Source: Caulobacter sp. CCUG 60055 (GTDB lineage Bacteria; Pseudomonadota; Alphaproteobacteria; Caulobacterales; Caulobacteraceae). From it: a stretch of 64,000 bases of DNA. The position numbers and the translations under genes were made by a program. The notes below the pieces were generated by a model. The model was not told where the DNA came from and did no database searches. It saw only the letters and a list, made by a program, of their open reading frames with translations. The number at the start of each line of letters is the position of its first letter. Position 1 is the first letter of the stretch. Location of the stretch: positions 310,001 to 374,000 of the forward strand of contig NZ_PUIC01000001.1 in the NCBI RefSeq assembly GCF_022750545.1, read 5' to 3'. Positions 36,558-46,374 of the stretch are shown here, piece after piece.

Positions 36558-37403
36558 TCAGGCGCCGGTGACGACGGGGGTGTCGTCGCGACCGCCCCAT
36601 TCGGCCCACGAGCCGTCATAGACCGGCGCGCGCCAGCGGCCGAGCCGGGCCAGGGCCAGGGCCAGCATCGCCGCCGTGATGCCCGAGCCGCACGAGGTGA
36701 TGATCGGCCTGTCCAGGTCGACGCCGGCGCTGGTGAACAGCGCCTCCAGCCGGTCCTTGTCCAGCACCGTGCCGTCAGGCGCCAGCAGGGCCGACGAAGG
36801 CACGCTGAACGCGCCGGGCATGTGGCCGCCGCGCAGGCCGGCGCGGGGCTCGGGCGCCTCGCCGCTGAAGCGCGCCGCCGGGCGGGCGTCGACGATCTGG
36901 GCCTCGCCGGTCTCGATCGCCTTGCGCACCTGGTCGACGCCGCGCACCAGCCCGCCGTCGAAGCGGGCGGTGAAGTGGCGCTCGCGGGGCGGCGGCGGGA
37001 TATCCTCGACGCGCCGGCCCTCGGCGATCCACTTGGGCAGGCCGCCGTCCAGCACGAAGACGTCCTGATGGCCCATCACCCGGAACGTCCACCAGACGCG
37101 GGCGGCCGAGCGCAGGCCGAGCTGGTCGTAGACCACGATGCGCGAGCCGTCGCCCAGGCCCAGCCGGCGGACCCGCGCCGAGAACTTGACGGCGTCGGGC
37201 AGCATGTGGGGCAGGTCGGTCGTGTCGTCGGCGATGTCGTCGATGTCGAAGAACACCGCGCCAGGAATGTGGGCGGCGGCGTATTCCGCCTGGGCGTCGC
37301 GCTGTTCCTGCGGGAAGTACCAGCTGGCGTCGACCACCTTGAGGTCGGGGGCGTCCAGGTTGTCGGCGAGCCAGGCGGTCGTGACGAGGGGATCGGCGAT
37401 CAT
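36558..37403 (-). CDS. sseA: 3-mercaptopyruvate / thiosulfate sulfurtransferase
   Basis: 281 residues, two rhodanese domains. The C-terminal active loop is SCGSGITAAML; CG[ST]G[IV]T is the 3-mercaptopyruvate sulfurtransferase signature, with Cys as the persulfide carrier. The N-terminal domain has the inactive-rhodanese blocks HIPGAVFFDIDDIAD and GHMPGAF repeats. It would move sulfur from mercaptopyruvate to thiol acceptors or cyanide. The ATG at 37403 lies 8 bases after the cysteine synthase stop, so the two are an operon for cysteine and sulfur handling. Confidence 0.92.
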   Translation of the reverse strand: MIADPLVTTAWLADNLDAPDLKVVDASWYFPQEQRDAQAEYAAAHIPGAVFFDIDDIADDTTDLPHMLPDAVKFSARVRRLGLGDGSRIVVYDQLGLRSAARVWWTFRVMGHQDVFVLDGGLPKWIAEGRRVEDIPPPPRERHFTARFDGGLVRGVDQVRKAIETGEAQIVDARPAARFSGEAPEPRAGLRGGHMPGAFSVPSSALLAPDGTVLDKDRLEALFTSAGVDLDRPIITSCGSGITAAMLALALARLGRWRAPVYDGSWAEWGGRDDTPVVTGA

Positions 37404-37411
37404 GGACGCGC

Positions 37412-38410
37412 TCACAGCCAGGATGGGACCGGCAGTCCCCGCTCGCGCAGGAACGCCGGATTGAACAGCTTGCTCTGGTAGCGCGATCCGTAGTCGCACA
37501 ACACCGTCACGATGGTCTTGCCCGGGCCGAGGTCCCGCGCCAGGCGGATCGCCCCGGCGATGTTGACCCCGCTGGAGCCGCCCAGGCACAGCCCCTCGTG
37601 GCGGGCGAGGTCGAACACCTGCTCCAGGGCCTCGGCGTCGGGGATCTGATAGGCCCTGTCGACGCTCAGGCCTTCGAGGTTGGCGGTGATGCGGCCCTGG
37701 CCGATGCCTTCGGTGATCGAGGTCCCTTCGGCCTTCAGCTCGCCGTGGACGTACCAGTTGTAGAGCGAGGCCCCGAACGGATCGGCCAGGCCGACGGCGA
37801 CGCCCGGATTGCGCTCGCGCAGGGCGTCGGCCACGCCGGCCAGGGTGCCGCCCGAGCCGACGGCGCAGACGAAACCGTCGACGCGGCCGCCGGTCTGCTC
37901 CCAGATCTCCGGCCCGGTCGTCTCGTAATGGGCCTGACGGTTGGCGACATTGTCGAACTGGTTGGCCCAGATCGCCCCGTTCGGCTCGCTCCGCGCCCGC
38001 TCCTCGGCCAGGCGGCCGGAATAGCGGACGTAGTTGTCGGGATTGGCGTAGGGGACCGCGTCCACTTCGACCAGTTCGGCGCCGGCCAGGCGGATGGCGT
38101 CCTTCTTCTCCTGGCTCTGGGTGCGGGGGATGACGATGCAGGTGCGATAGCCGAGCGCCGCGCCGACCATGGCCAGGCCGATGCCGGTGTTGCCGGCCGT
38201 GCCCTCGACGATCAGGCCGCCGGGCTTCAAGGCGCCGCGCCGCTCGGCGTCGCGGATGATGTAGAGCGCCGCCCGGTCCTTGATCGACTGGCCCGGATTG
38301 AGGAACTCGGCCTTGCCCCAGATTTCACAGCCGGTGGCGGCGCTGGCCCGGTTGAGCCGGATCAGGGGGGTGTTCCCGATGGCGTCGACGACGCTGCGGC
38401 AGACGATCAT
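37412..38410 (-). CDS. cysK: Cysteine synthase (O-acetylserine sulfhydrylase family)
   Basis: 332 residues, PLP fold type II. Blocks: IGNTPLIRLN, GQSIKDRAALYII (PLP Lys), IVEGTAGNTGIGLAMVGAAL (phosphate-binding Asn loop), VGSGGTLAGVADALRERN and GLCLGGSSGVNIAGAI. It makes cysteine from O-acetylserine and sulfide. The subtype (GTAGNTG) also occurs in cystathionine-beta-synthase-like and CysK2-like enzymes, so exact sulfur donor is uncertain. First gene of the pair with sseA. Confidence 0.9.
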   Translation of the reverse strand: MIVCRSVVDAIGNTPLIRLNRASAATGCEIWGKAEFLNPGQSIKDRAALYIIRDAERRGALKPGGLIVEGTAGNTGIGLAMVGAALGYRTCIVIPRTQSQEKKDAIRLAGAELVEVDAVPYANPDNYVRYSGRLAEERARSEPNGAIWANQFDNVANRQAHYETTGPEIWEQTGGRVDGFVCAVGSGGTLAGVADALRERNPGVAVGLADPFGASLYNWYVHGELKAEGTSITEGIGQGRITANLEGLSVDRAYQIPDAEALEQVFDLARHEGLCLGGSSGVNIAGAIRLARDLGPGKTIVTVLCDYGSRYQSKLFNPAFLRERGLPVPSWL

Positions 38411-38532
38411 GGACTCGCTCGCGAAGATGGCCGGCGGACGCTAATGCGCGCCGGGCCGAGGGGGAAGCCCGCGAAGGCCGGCCGGTCGGATCGACTTGGG
38501 GCGCGGCGGCGGCGGCCGCAAGGCCCGGCGCC

Positions 38533-39777
38533 TTAGGTCCGCGCCAGGCTGAGCTGAATGACGTTGGTGCGTTCGGTGCGGAAGCCCGCCTCGCAATAGC
38601 TCAGATAGAATCGCCACAGGCGGCGGAACCGCTCGTCGAAGCCCAGCTTGCGGATGTCGTCCCAGGCGCCCTGGAACCGATCGGCCCATTCGGCCAGGGT
38701 GTCGGCGTAGTTCTGGCCGAAGCGGACCAGGCCCGCCCATTCCAGTCCGACGCGGCTGGTCTCCTGGCGCAGGCGCTCCTCGCTCGGCAGCATGCCCCCC
38801 GGGAAGATGTACTTCTGGATGAAGTCGGCGCGGCCGCGATAGTGCTCGAACAGCTCGTCGCGGATGGTGATGATCTGCAGTCCGGCCCGGCCGCCGGGGG
38901 ACAGCACGTCGCGGATCTTGCCGAAATAGGTGGGCCAGTATTCCTCGCCCACGGCCTCGAACATCTCGATGGAGGCGACGCGGTCGAACTGGCCCTCGAC
39001 GTCGCGATAGTCGACTAGGCGGATGTCGGTCTTCTCGGACAGCCCCTGTTTGAACAGCCGCGCCTTGGCGAAATCGTACTGGGCCTGGGAGATGGTGATG
39101 CCGGTGACCCGGGCGCCGATCTCGCCGGCGGCGAATTCGGCGAAGCCGCCCCAGCCGCAGCCGATTTCGAGCACGTGGTGGTCAGGACCGAGCTGCATCG
39201 ACTTGGCCAGGGTGGCGTACTTGTTGCGTTGGGCCGCCGTCAGCGCCTGGCCGGGCTGCTCGTACTTGGCCGACGAATAGGTCATGCTGGAGTCCAGCCA
39301 GCGGCTGTAGAAGGCGTTGCCGAGGTCGTAGTGGGCGTGGATGTTCTTGCGCGAGCCGGACCGGCTGTTGCGATGGAGCAGGTGGGCGACATAGTTGACG
39401 AAACGCGTCACCGGGTTGCCGTCGACCAGGCGGGCCAGCCGGTCGAAGTTGCGGGTGAACGCCTCCAGCAGGGCCGACAGGTCGGGGGTGTCCCACTCCT
39501 CGGCCATGTAGCCTTCGGCGAAGCCGATGTCGCCGGCCGACAGCACGCGTGCGACGAACCGATAGTCCTTCACGATCAGCTCGGCCTGAGGGCCGGGCTG
39601 GGCGCCGACGATCGGCACGCGCCGTCCGCCGGGCAGCACGAAGGTGATCGATCCGTAGAGCCAGTTTTCCGCCGCCAGCCGGACGGCGGTGCGGAAGGCG
39701 CCGGGCGCCTGGCGCAGTTCAGGCGCGGCCTTGGTCAACCTGGCCATATCGCCGGACAGGTGGGTTCCATCGTTCAT
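38533..39777 (-). CDS. cfa: Cyclopropane-fatty-acyl-phospholipid synthase
   Basis: 414 residues. The C-terminal SAM-methyltransferase domain shows VLEIGCGWGGFAEFAA, ITISQAQYDFAK, VASIEMFEAVGEEYWPTYF and IQKYIFPGGMLPS, with HAHYDLGNAFYSRWL before it, all CfaS hallmarks. It adds a methylene bridge across cis double bonds in membrane phospholipids, a stationary-phase and acid response. The start at 39777 is fixed by GGGGAGG-N5-ATG; a 6-residue longer frame lacks it. Downstream of the photolyase on the same strand, separated by 69 bases. Confidence 0.95.
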   Translation of the reverse strand: MNDGTHLSGDMARLTKAAPELRQAPGAFRTAVRLAAENWLYGSITFVLPGGRRVPIVGAQPGPQAELIVKDYRFVARVLSAGDIGFAEGYMAEEWDTPDLSALLEAFTRNFDRLARLVDGNPVTRFVNYVAHLLHRNSRSGSRKNIHAHYDLGNAFYSRWLDSSMTYSSAKYEQPGQALTAAQRNKYATLAKSMQLGPDHHVLEIGCGWGGFAEFAAGEIGARVTGITISQAQYDFAKARLFKQGLSEKTDIRLVDYRDVEGQFDRVASIEMFEAVGEEYWPTYFGKIRDVLSPGGRAGLQIITIRDELFEHYRGRADFIQKYIFPGGMLPSEERLRQETSRVGLEWAGLVRFGQNYADTLAEWADRFQGAWDDIRKLGFDERFRRLWRFYLSYCEAGFRTERTNVIQLSLART

Positions 39778-39846
39778 AACGGCCTCCCCAGGCAACAGCG
39801 AAGCTTAACACCGGATACGTCCGGAGCGAGAGCTTAGATAGGAAGC

Positions 39847-41283
39847 TCATTCGTCCGCGCCCGTACGTATCCGCTCGAAAGCCTCCAAAGCCCTCCGGCG
39901 GGCGGCGGCGTGGTCGACGATGGGGCGCGGGTAGGTCCGGCCCAGCTCGACGCCGGCCGCGGCCAGCACGGCGGCCGGCGCTTCCCAGGGACGATGCAGG
40001 AAACGGTCGGGCAGCCGCGCCAGTTCCGGCGCCCAGCGCCGGACGTAGCGGCCGTCGGCGTCGAACTTCTCGCCCTGGAGCACCGGGTTGAAGATGCGGA
40101 AGTACGGGGCGGCGTCGGCGCCGCAACCGGCGACCCACTGCCAGTTTGCGGCGTTCTGGGCGATGTCGGCGTCGACCAGCGTGTCCCAGAACCAGGCCTC
40201 GCCCGCCCGCCAGTCGAGCAACAGGTGCTTGGTCAGGAACGAGGCGACGATCATCCGCACGCGATTGTGCATCCAGCCCGTGACCCAAAGCTCGCGCATG
40301 CCGGCGTCGACGATCGGATACCCCGTGCGGCCCCGCGACCACGCCGCCAGGGCGGCTGGGTCCGCGCGCCAGGGAAAGGCGTCGAACGCCGGCTTGAAGG
40401 CGTCGGTCGGCAGCGTCGGGCGATGATAGAGGACGTGGTGGTTGAACTCGCGCCAGCCGAGTTCCGACCGGAACTTTTCGGCGGCGACGCCGTCGGCGCC
40501 ATGATCGGCCAGGGCCCGCCATATCTGACGCGGGCCGATCTCGCCCCAGTGCAGGTGCGGCGACAGGCGCGAGGTCGCCGGCTCGGCCGGGCGGTCGCGG
40601 CCTTCAGGATAGTCCGCCAGTCCGCCATCGAGGAAGCGCCGCAGCGCCGACCAGGCGCCGGCCTCGCCCGGGGTCCAGGCCGCAAAGCCGCCCGACCAGT
40701 CGGGCCCGTGCGGATGCAGCGCCCAATCGTCGAGCGTGTCCGAATCCGGATGGGCGGCGGGCGGGGGCAGGGCGCCCGGGGCCGGCTCGGGCTCGACCAG
40801 GCCGACCTGGCCAAGGGCCGCGCGCCAGTAGGGGGTGAAGACCTTGTAGTCGCCGCCGGTCCCGGTCTTGACCGTCCACGGCTCGTTCAACAGGGCGGCG
40901 GAGCCAGAGGCCGCCTCTACGCCGACGGATTTCAGCGCCGCCTTCAGGTCGCCGTCGCGTTCGATCGCCGCCGGGTCGTACAGCCGGTTCCAATAGACCC
41001 CGCTTGCTCCGGTCTCGGCGGCGAGGGTTTCGACGATGCGGGCGGCGTCGCCCCGCCGCAGGATCAGCCGGCCGCCGCGCGCGGCGAGGTCGGCCGAAAG
41101 GGCGCGCAGCGATTTGTCCAGCCACCAGCGCGCCGCCCCGCCCAAGGGGCGGAAGGCCGGATTCTCCTCCAGCACGTAGAGCGGGATCACCGGCCTGCCG
41201 CTCCGTGCGGCGGCCGCCAGGGCGGGATTGTCCGCCAGCCGCAGGTCCTGTCGAAACCAGACGATCACCGGGCCTGTGGTCAC
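39847..41283 (-). CDS. phrB: Deoxyribodipyrimidine photolyase
   Basis: 478 residues. An N-terminal antenna-binding Rossmann domain ([16 protein letters not shown]) and a C-terminal FAD domain with [52 protein letters not shown] and [20 protein letters not shown], the class I CPD photolyase pattern. It repairs UV cyclobutane dimers using blue light. The CPD rather than (6-4) class is inferred from the class I blocks. It is divergent from kdsA. Confidence 0.95.
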   Translation of the reverse strand: MTTGPVIVWFRQDLRLADNPALAAAARSGRPVIPLYVLEENPAFRPLGGAARWWLDKSLRALSADLAARGGRLILRRGDAARIVETLAAETGASGVYWNRLYDPAAIERDGDLKAALKSVGVEAASGSAALLNEPWTVKTGTGGDYKVFTPYWRAALGQVGLVEPEPAPGALPPPAAHPDSDTLDDWALHPHGPDWSGGFAAWTPGEAGAWSALRRFLDGGLADYPEGRDRPAEPATSRLSPHLHWGEIGPRQIWRALADHGADGVAAEKFRSELGWREFNHHVLYHRPTLPTDAFKPAFDAFPWRADPAALAAWSRGRTGYPIVDAGMRELWVTGWMHNRVRMIVASFLTKHLLLDWRAGEAWFWDTLVDADIAQNAANWQWVAGCGADAAPYFRIFNPVLQGEKFDADGRYVRRWAPELARLPDRFLHRPWEAPAAVLAAAGVELGRTYPRPIVDHAAARRRALEAFERIRTGADE

Positions 41284-41391
41284 GCTTCCTCGCTCCGTGG
41301 GCGGCCGGCGGCCGCTTCGCTCTTGTGTCCGACGGCCCGCCGCGCCACTTGTGGGCGGCTCCCGCCTTTCAGAAACACGGACGCTTCGACC

Positions 41392-42249
41392 TTGACCCAG
41401 CCTAACGCCGTCGTGGATGTCTCAACTACGGACGGAATCGCCGTTCGGATCGGCAACCGCGAAAAACTCTCGATCATCGCGGGGCCCTGCCAGCTCGAAA
41501 GCCGCCAGCACGCGCTGGAGACCGCCCACGCGTTGAAGGAGATCGCCGGCCGGCTGAAGATCGGGCTGATCTACAAGACCTCCTTCGACAAGGCCAACCG
41601 CACCTCGGTCAACACCGCCCGCGGCATCGGCCTGGCCGAGGCCCTGCCGATCTTCGCCGAGATTCGCGAAGTCACCGGCCTGCCGGTGATCACCGACGTG
41701 CACGAACCCGAGCAATGCGCCCAGGCGGCGCAGGCGGTCGACGTCCTGCAGATCCCGGCCTTCCTGTGCCGCCAGACCGATCTGCTGCTCGCCGCCGGTC
41801 GCACCGGCAAGGCGGTCAACGTCAAGAAGGGGCAGTTCCTGGCCCCGTGGGACATGAAGAACGTGGTCTCGAAGATCACCAGCGTCGGCAATCCCAACGT
41901 GATGGCCTGCGAGCGCGGCGTCTCCTTCGGCTACAACACCTTGGTGTCGGACATGCGCGCCCTGCCGATCATGGCCGAGATCGGCTGCCCGGTCGTGTTC
42001 GACGCCACCCATTCGGTGCAGCAGCCGGGCGGGCAGGGCGCCACCAGCGGCGGCCAGCGCGAGTTCGTCCCGGTGCTGGCTCGCGCGGCGGTGGCCATCG
42101 GCGTGGCGGCGGTGTTCATGGAGACCCACCCCGATCCGGATCACGCCCCGTCGGACGGTCCGAACATGGTGCCGCTCGGCCAGTTCGAGGCCCTGGTCGC
42201 CGAACTGCTCGACTACGACGCCCTGGCCAAGCGGCGGCTGGCCGCCTGA
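41392..42249 (+). CDS. kdsA: 3-deoxy-D-manno-octulosonate 8-phosphate synthase
   Basis: About 285 residues. It condenses arabinose 5-phosphate and PEP to Kdo-8-phosphate for lipopolysaccharide. Blocks: [71 protein letters not shown] and [21 protein letters not shown] (with Cys) marks the metal-dependent class. The start is uncertain: a TTG at 41392 gives a normal length, and no strong ribosome site is seen; a GTG at 41413 is an alternative. First gene of a likely LPS-core group with hldE and hldD. Confidence 0.93.
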   Translation: MTQPNAVVDVSTTDGIAVRIGNREKLSIIAGPCQLESRQHALETAHALKEIAGRLKIGLIYKTSFDKANRTSVNTARGIGLAEALPIFAEIREVTGLPVITDVHEPEQCAQAAQAVDVLQIPAFLCRQTDLLLAAGRTGKAVNVKKGQFLAPWDMKNVVSKITSVGNPNVMACERGVSFGYNTLVSDMRALPIMAEIGCPVVFDATHSVQQPGGQGATSGGQREFVPVLARAAVAIGVAAVFMETHPDPDHAPSDGPNMVPLGQFEALVAELLDYDALAKRRLAA

Positions 42250-42328
42250 GCCTGTTTTGCCGACGCCGCTCAAACGTTATAGCCGGGCCTTGACCGCCTC
42301 TGGGTCAAGCCGGACAGACTGACACGTC

Positions 42329-43798
42329 ATGGACCTCTCGACCCTGCAATCCCTGCTGGGCGCCGTCGCGGGCGTCCGCGTCGCCTGCATCGGCGACCTG
42401 ATGCTCGACCGCTATGTCTATGGCGAGGTGGCGCGCATTTCTCCGGAAGCGCCCATCCCGGTCCTGGCCCGCAAGCGCGAGACGACGATGCTGGGCGGGG
42501 CGGGCAACGTCGCCCGCAACGTCGCGGCCCTCGGCGGCTGCGCGCCGCTGACCGGCCTGGTCGGCGACGACCCGGCGGCGCGCGAGGTCCTCGGCCTCAT
42601 CGGCGCCGAACGGGGCGTCGAAAGCCATGTGGTCGTCGAAGGCGCGCGGCCGACCACGGTCAAGATCCGTTTCGTCGCCGGCGGCCAGCAACTGCTGCGC
42701 GTCGATTCCGAGGACGCCACGGCCGTCCAGCCAGACGGCGCCGCGCGGCTGGAGCGCAGCGCCCGGGGATGCGGCGACGGGGCCCGGGCGATCCTGTTGT
42801 CGGATTACGGCAAGGGGGTGGTCACGCCGGCGGTGATCAAGGCCTGCCTCGCCATGGCGGCCGAGACGGGCGCCGCGTTGATCGTCGATTCCAAGGCGCG
42901 CGACTTCGCCAAGTACGGCGCGGCAGACATCATCAAGCCCAACGCCGCCGAACTGTCGCGGGCGACCGACCTGCCCACCGACACCGACGCCGAGATCGAG
43001 GCCGCCCTGACGCGGGCGCTGACCCTTTGCGAATGCAAGGCCATCCTGGTCACCCGCGCCGCCAAGGGCATGTCTTTGGCCGCGCGGGGCGAGCCGGTCC
43101 GCCATTTCGCCGGCGCCCCGCGCGAGGTGTTCGACGTTTCCGGAGCCGGCGACACCGCCCTGGCCGCCCTGGGGCTGGCCCTCGCCGCCGGCCGTCCGAT
43201 CGCCGAGGCGGTACAGTTCGCCATCCTCGCTTCCGGCGTGGCGGTGGAGAAGGCCGGCACGGCCGTGGTCACGCCGCCCGAACTGGTCGAGGCCGAACTG
43301 TCCGCCCATCGGGCCCCGGCCGACGCCAAGATCGCCACGCCTGAACGCATGGTCGAGGAGGTCGCGCAGTGGCGGGCCGCCGGCTTGCGCGTCGGCTTCA
43401 CCAACGGCTGTTTCGACATCCTGCATCGCGGCCACGTCGCCTATCTGGCTCAGGCTCGCGGCTGGTGCGACCGGCTGATCGTCGGCCTGAACAGCGACCG
43501 CTCGGTGCGGGCGCTGAAAGGGGACGGCCGCCCGGTCAACGACCTCGAATCGCGGGCCCTCGTGCTGGCCGGCCTCTCGCATGTCGATCTGGTCGTGCCG
43601 TTCGACGAGGACACCCCGCTGGCCCTGATCGAGGCGGCCCGGCCCGACGTCCTGGTCAAGGGCGCCGACTACACGGTCGAGGGCGTCGTCGGCCACGACA
43701 TCGTCCAGGCCTATGGCGGCGAGGTGAAACTGGCGCGGCTGGTCGACGGTTATTCGACCACGGCGGCCATCAAGAGGATGTCGGAGAAAGCTCGATGA
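42329..43798 (+). CDS. hldE: Bifunctional heptose 7-phosphate kinase / heptose 1-phosphate adenylyltransferase
   Basis: 489 residues, a fusion. Residues ~1-325 are a PfkB-type kinase (GDLMLDRYVYGEVARISPEA, LLSDYGKGV, VFDVSGAGDTALAAL with the GAGD anion hole); residues ~350-489 are a cytidylyl-like nucleotidyltransferase (FTNGCFDILHRGHVAYLAQA, GLNSDRSVRALKG). It makes ADP-heptose precursors for the LPS inner core. Its stop overlaps the hldD start by 4 bases (ATGA), so the two are translationally coupled. Confidence 0.95.
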   Translation: MDLSTLQSLLGAVAGVRVACIGDLMLDRYVYGEVARISPEAPIPVLARKRETTMLGGAGNVARNVAALGGCAPLTGLVGDDPAAREVLGLIGAERGVESHVVVEGARPTTVKIRFVAGGQQLLRVDSEDATAVQPDGAARLERSARGCGDGARAILLSDYGKGVVTPAVIKACLAMAAETGAALIVDSKARDFAKYGAADIIKPNAAELSRATDLPTDTDAEIEAALTRALTLCECKAILVTRAAKGMSLAARGEPVRHFAGAPREVFDVSGAGDTALAALGLALAAGRPIAEAVQFAILASGVAVEKAGTAVVTPPELVEAELSAHRAPADAKIATPERMVEEVAQWRAAGLRVGFTNGCFDILHRGHVAYLAQARGWCDRLIVGLNSDRSVRALKGDGRPVNDLESRALVLAGLSHVDLVVPFDEDTPLALIEAARPDVLVKGADYTVEGVVGHDIVQAYGGEVKLARLVDGYSTTAAIKRMSEKAR

Positions 43799-44796
43799 CG
43801 CGGCGCATCATCTTCGTGACCGGCGGCGCCGGTTTCATCGGCTCGAACATCGTGGCCAGGCTGGCCGAGGATCGTTCGCTGGACCTCGTGGTCTGCGACC
43901 GGCTCCACGAAGCCGACAAGGGCAAGTGGCGCAACATCGCCAAGCATCCGATCGGCGACTTCGTCCATCCCGATTCCATGTTCGACTGGCTTGAGAAGCG
44001 CTGGCGCGACGTCGAGGTGGTGGTCCACATGGGCGCGATCTCGTCGACGACCGAACCGGACGCCGACAAGATCATCGACACCAACTTCCGCCTGTCGCGC
44101 GACCTGTTCCGCTGGTGCGCCGATCGCCAGCGCCGCTTCGTCTACGCCTCGTCCGCCGCCACCTATGGCGACGGATCGCAAGGGTTCGCCGACCGTGACG
44201 ATCTGGAATCCCTCGCCGCCCTGCGGCCGTTGAACGCCTACGGGTGGTCCAAGGCGCTGTTCGACCTGTTCGCCGCGCGGCAGGCGGCGCGCGACTACCA
44301 TCCCCCGCAGTGGGTGGGCCTCAAGTTCTTCAACGTCTATGGCCCCAACGAGGAGCACAAGGACTCGATGAAGTCGGTCGTCGCCCAGATCTGGCCCAAG
44401 GTGGCGCAGGGGCGGGGGGTTCAGCTGTTCAAGTCGCACAACCCGGACTATTCCGACGGCGGCCAGCTGCGCGACTTCGTCTATGTCCGCGACGTGGCCG
44501 AGGTGGTGGCCTGGCTGGTCGCCGCCGAGAACGTCAACGGGGTCTACAACCTCGGCTCGGGCCAGGCCCGTTCGTTCGCCGACCTGGCCAGCGCCACGTT
44601 CCGCGCGGCCGGCCGCGAGCCGGACATCGAGTATTTCGACATGCCGCCGTCGCTGAGGGAGAAGTACCAGTACTTCACCCAGGCCGAGATGGGCCGCCTG
44701 CAGGCCGCCGGCTACAACCAGCCCTTCACCCCGCTGGAAGAAGGCGTCACCGACTACGTCCAGCGCTATCTGGCGCAGCCCGACCCCTATCGCTGA
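43795..44796 (+). CDS. hldD: ADP-L-glycero-D-manno-heptose 6-epimerase
   Basis: 333 residues, extended SDR. Cofactor loop VTGGAGFIGSNI (~8-19), catalytic YASSAATYGDG and Y-x-x-x-K in NAYGWSKALFD, plus the HldD-typical FFNVYGPNEEHKDSMKSV and YFTQAEMGRLQAAGY near the C-terminus. It inverts C6 of ADP-D-glycero-D-manno-heptose, the last step of heptose donor synthesis. The chosen ATG overlaps the hldE stop. Confidence 0.95.
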   Translation: MTRRIIFVTGGAGFIGSNIVARLAEDRSLDLVVCDRLHEADKGKWRNIAKHPIGDFVHPDSMFDWLEKRWRDVEVVVHMGAISSTTEPDADKIIDTNFRLSRDLFRWCADRQRRFVYASSAATYGDGSQGFADRDDLESLAALRPLNAYGWSKALFDLFAARQAARDYHPPQWVGLKFFNVYGPNEEHKDSMKSVVAQIWPKVAQGRGVQLFKSHNPDYSDGGQLRDFVYVRDVAEVVAWLVAAENVNGVYNLGSGQARSFADLASATFRAAGREPDIEYFDMPPSLREKYQYFTQAEMGRLQAAGYNQPFTPLEEGVTDYVQRYLAQPDPYR

Positions 44797-44808
44797 CGTG
44801 GCGTAGCC

Positions 44809-44877
44809 TGACCTTGGGTCACGCTTGCCCGGCCTCGTCAGGCGCTTAAAGTGACCTGACATCGAGGTCAGGGAGAG
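44809..44877 (+). promoter_or_regulatory. Candidate operator plus ribosome site before HMGS-like gene (shared leader, copy 1)
   Basis: TGACC-TTG-GGTCA (44809-44821) is a perfect palindrome. Further on, CCTGAC-ATCGAG-GTCAGG is a second one, ending in GGTCAGGGAGAG (44866-44877), which holds the ribosome site five bases before the GTG. The same two elements occur before the AMACR-type gene at 59991-60047. Confidence 0.5.
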
Positions 44878-44882
44878 CGGCC

Positions 44883-46370
44883 GTGGTCGGCATTTCCGCC
44901 TGGGGCGCCTATGCGCCCCGCTTGCGCCTGAGCCGCCGCGCGGCGGCTTCGGCCAACGCCTGGATCGCGCCGGGGCTGGCGGCCAAGGCCAAGGGCGAGC
45001 GCGCCATGGCCAACTGGGACGAGGACTCCCTGACCATGGCCGTCGAGGCGGCGCGCGACGCCCTGGGACCGGGCGACGACCGCAGCCATGTCGACGCGCT
45101 CTATTTCGCCAGCACCACCGCGCCCTTCGCCGACCGCCTGAACGCCGGCGTCGTCGCCGCCGCCCTGACCCTGGAGAAGACGGTGGCGGCCGCCGACGTC
45201 AGCGGCTCGCAGCGGGCCGGGCTGACCGCCCTGGCCCAGGCCCTGGCGGCGGTGAAGGCCGGCGCGGCCGAAACGGCGCTGGTGGTCGCGGGCGAGCACC
45301 GCCAGGCCAGGGCCGCCTCCTCGCAGGAGCTCGATTTCGGCGACGGGGCGGCGGCCTTCCTCGTCTCTGAAGACGCGGGCGCGGCCGAGTTCCTGGGCGG
45401 GGCTTCGATCACCGACGATTTCGTCGACCACTTCCGCGCCGCCGACGGCGACTTCGACTATGGCTGGGAGGAGCGCTGGATCCGCGACGAAGGGGTCGTG
45501 AAGCTCGCGCCGCCGGCTATCCGCAAGGCGCTTGAAAATTCTGGCGTAAGACCAGAACAAGTCACGCATTTCTGCTTTCCCACGACGTTCTCGGGGCTGG
45601 GGGCGACCTTGGCCAAGACCTGTGGTCTGCGGGCCGAGGCGGTGCGCGACGTCCTGGGCGCCCAGATGGGCGAGGCGGGAGCGGCGCACGGCCTGATCCT
45701 GCTCGCCCACACGCTGGAGAACGCCAGACCGGGCGACGTCGTGCTGGTGGTTCAGTTCGGCCAGGGCGCCGAAGCCCTGGTGTTCAGGGTTGGCGAGCAG
45801 GTCGAGGCCCGACGCCCGGAACGCGGCGTGACGGGCTCGCTGGCCGATAGAAAAGAAGAGAATAACTATCTGAAATTTCTATTTTTTAATGGCCTCGTCG
45901 AATGGGACAAGGGCATGCGGGCCGAAAAGGACAACAAGACGGCCCTGACCACCCTCTATCGCAACTCGGACATGATCCTGGGGCTGGTGGGCGGCCGCTG
46001 CCGCGAGACGGGCGTGGCGCAGTTTCCGCGCACGCGCATTTCGGTCGCGCCGAACAATCCGGCGGTCGACACCCAGGAGCCCTACAAGTTCGCCGAGCGC
46101 AAGGCGCGGGTGTTGTCCTGGTCGGCCGACTACCTGACCTTCTCGATGGCGCCGCCCAACCACTACGGAATGATCGTCTTCGACGGCGGCGGCCGGATCA
46201 TGATGGACATCACCGACGTCGAGCCGGGCGACGTCGACGCCGGCCTGCCGGTGAAGATGGTCTTCCGCCTGAAGGAGGTCGACGAAAGGCGCGGGTTCCG
46301 TCGCTACTTCTGGAAGGCGGCGCCGGACCGGTCGGCGTCGGCCAAGGCTGCGGCGGTCGCGGCGGAGTAG
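44883..46370 (+). CDS. HMG-CoA synthase/KAS-III-like protein fused to DUF35 OB-fold domain, active Cys absent
   Basis: 495 residues. Residues ~1-330 have a thiolase fold of the HMGS / beta-ketoacyl synthase type (MVGISAWGAYAPRLRLSRRA, then FASTTAPFADRLNAG). The catalytic-Cys segment reads ADVSGSQRAGLTALAQ; aligned by eye with KAS-III (D-I-x-x-x-C), Gln110 sits at the Cys position. Residues ~345-480 are a DUF35-type domain whose zinc ribbon is reduced to one Cys (GGRCRETGVAQFP). A pure condensing role is therefore doubtful; decarboxylation or a scaffold role with the thiolase two genes downstream is possible. Four bases from the cupin gene, in an acyl-CoA operon. Confidence 0.78.
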   Translation: MVGISAWGAYAPRLRLSRRAAASANAWIAPGLAAKAKGERAMANWDEDSLTMAVEAARDALGPGDDRSHVDALYFASTTAPFADRLNAGVVAAALTLEKTVAAADVSGSQRAGLTALAQALAAVKAGAAETALVVAGEHRQARAASSQELDFGDGAAAFLVSEDAGAAEFLGGASITDDFVDHFRAADGDFDYGWEERWIRDEGVVKLAPPAIRKALENSGVRPEQVTHFCFPTTFSGLGATLAKTCGLRAEAVRDVLGAQMGEAGAAHGLILLAHTLENARPGDVVLVVQFGQGAEALVFRVGEQVEARRPERGVTGSLADRKEENNYLKFLFFNGLVEWDKGMRAEKDNKTALTTLYRNSDMILGLVGGRCRETGVAQFPRTRISVAPNNPAVDTQEPYKFAERKARVLSWSADYLTFSMAPPNHYGMIVFDGGGRIMMDITDVEPGDVDAGLPVKMVFRLKEVDERRGFRRYFWKAAPDRSASAKAAAVAAE

Positions 46371-46374
46371 TCCC

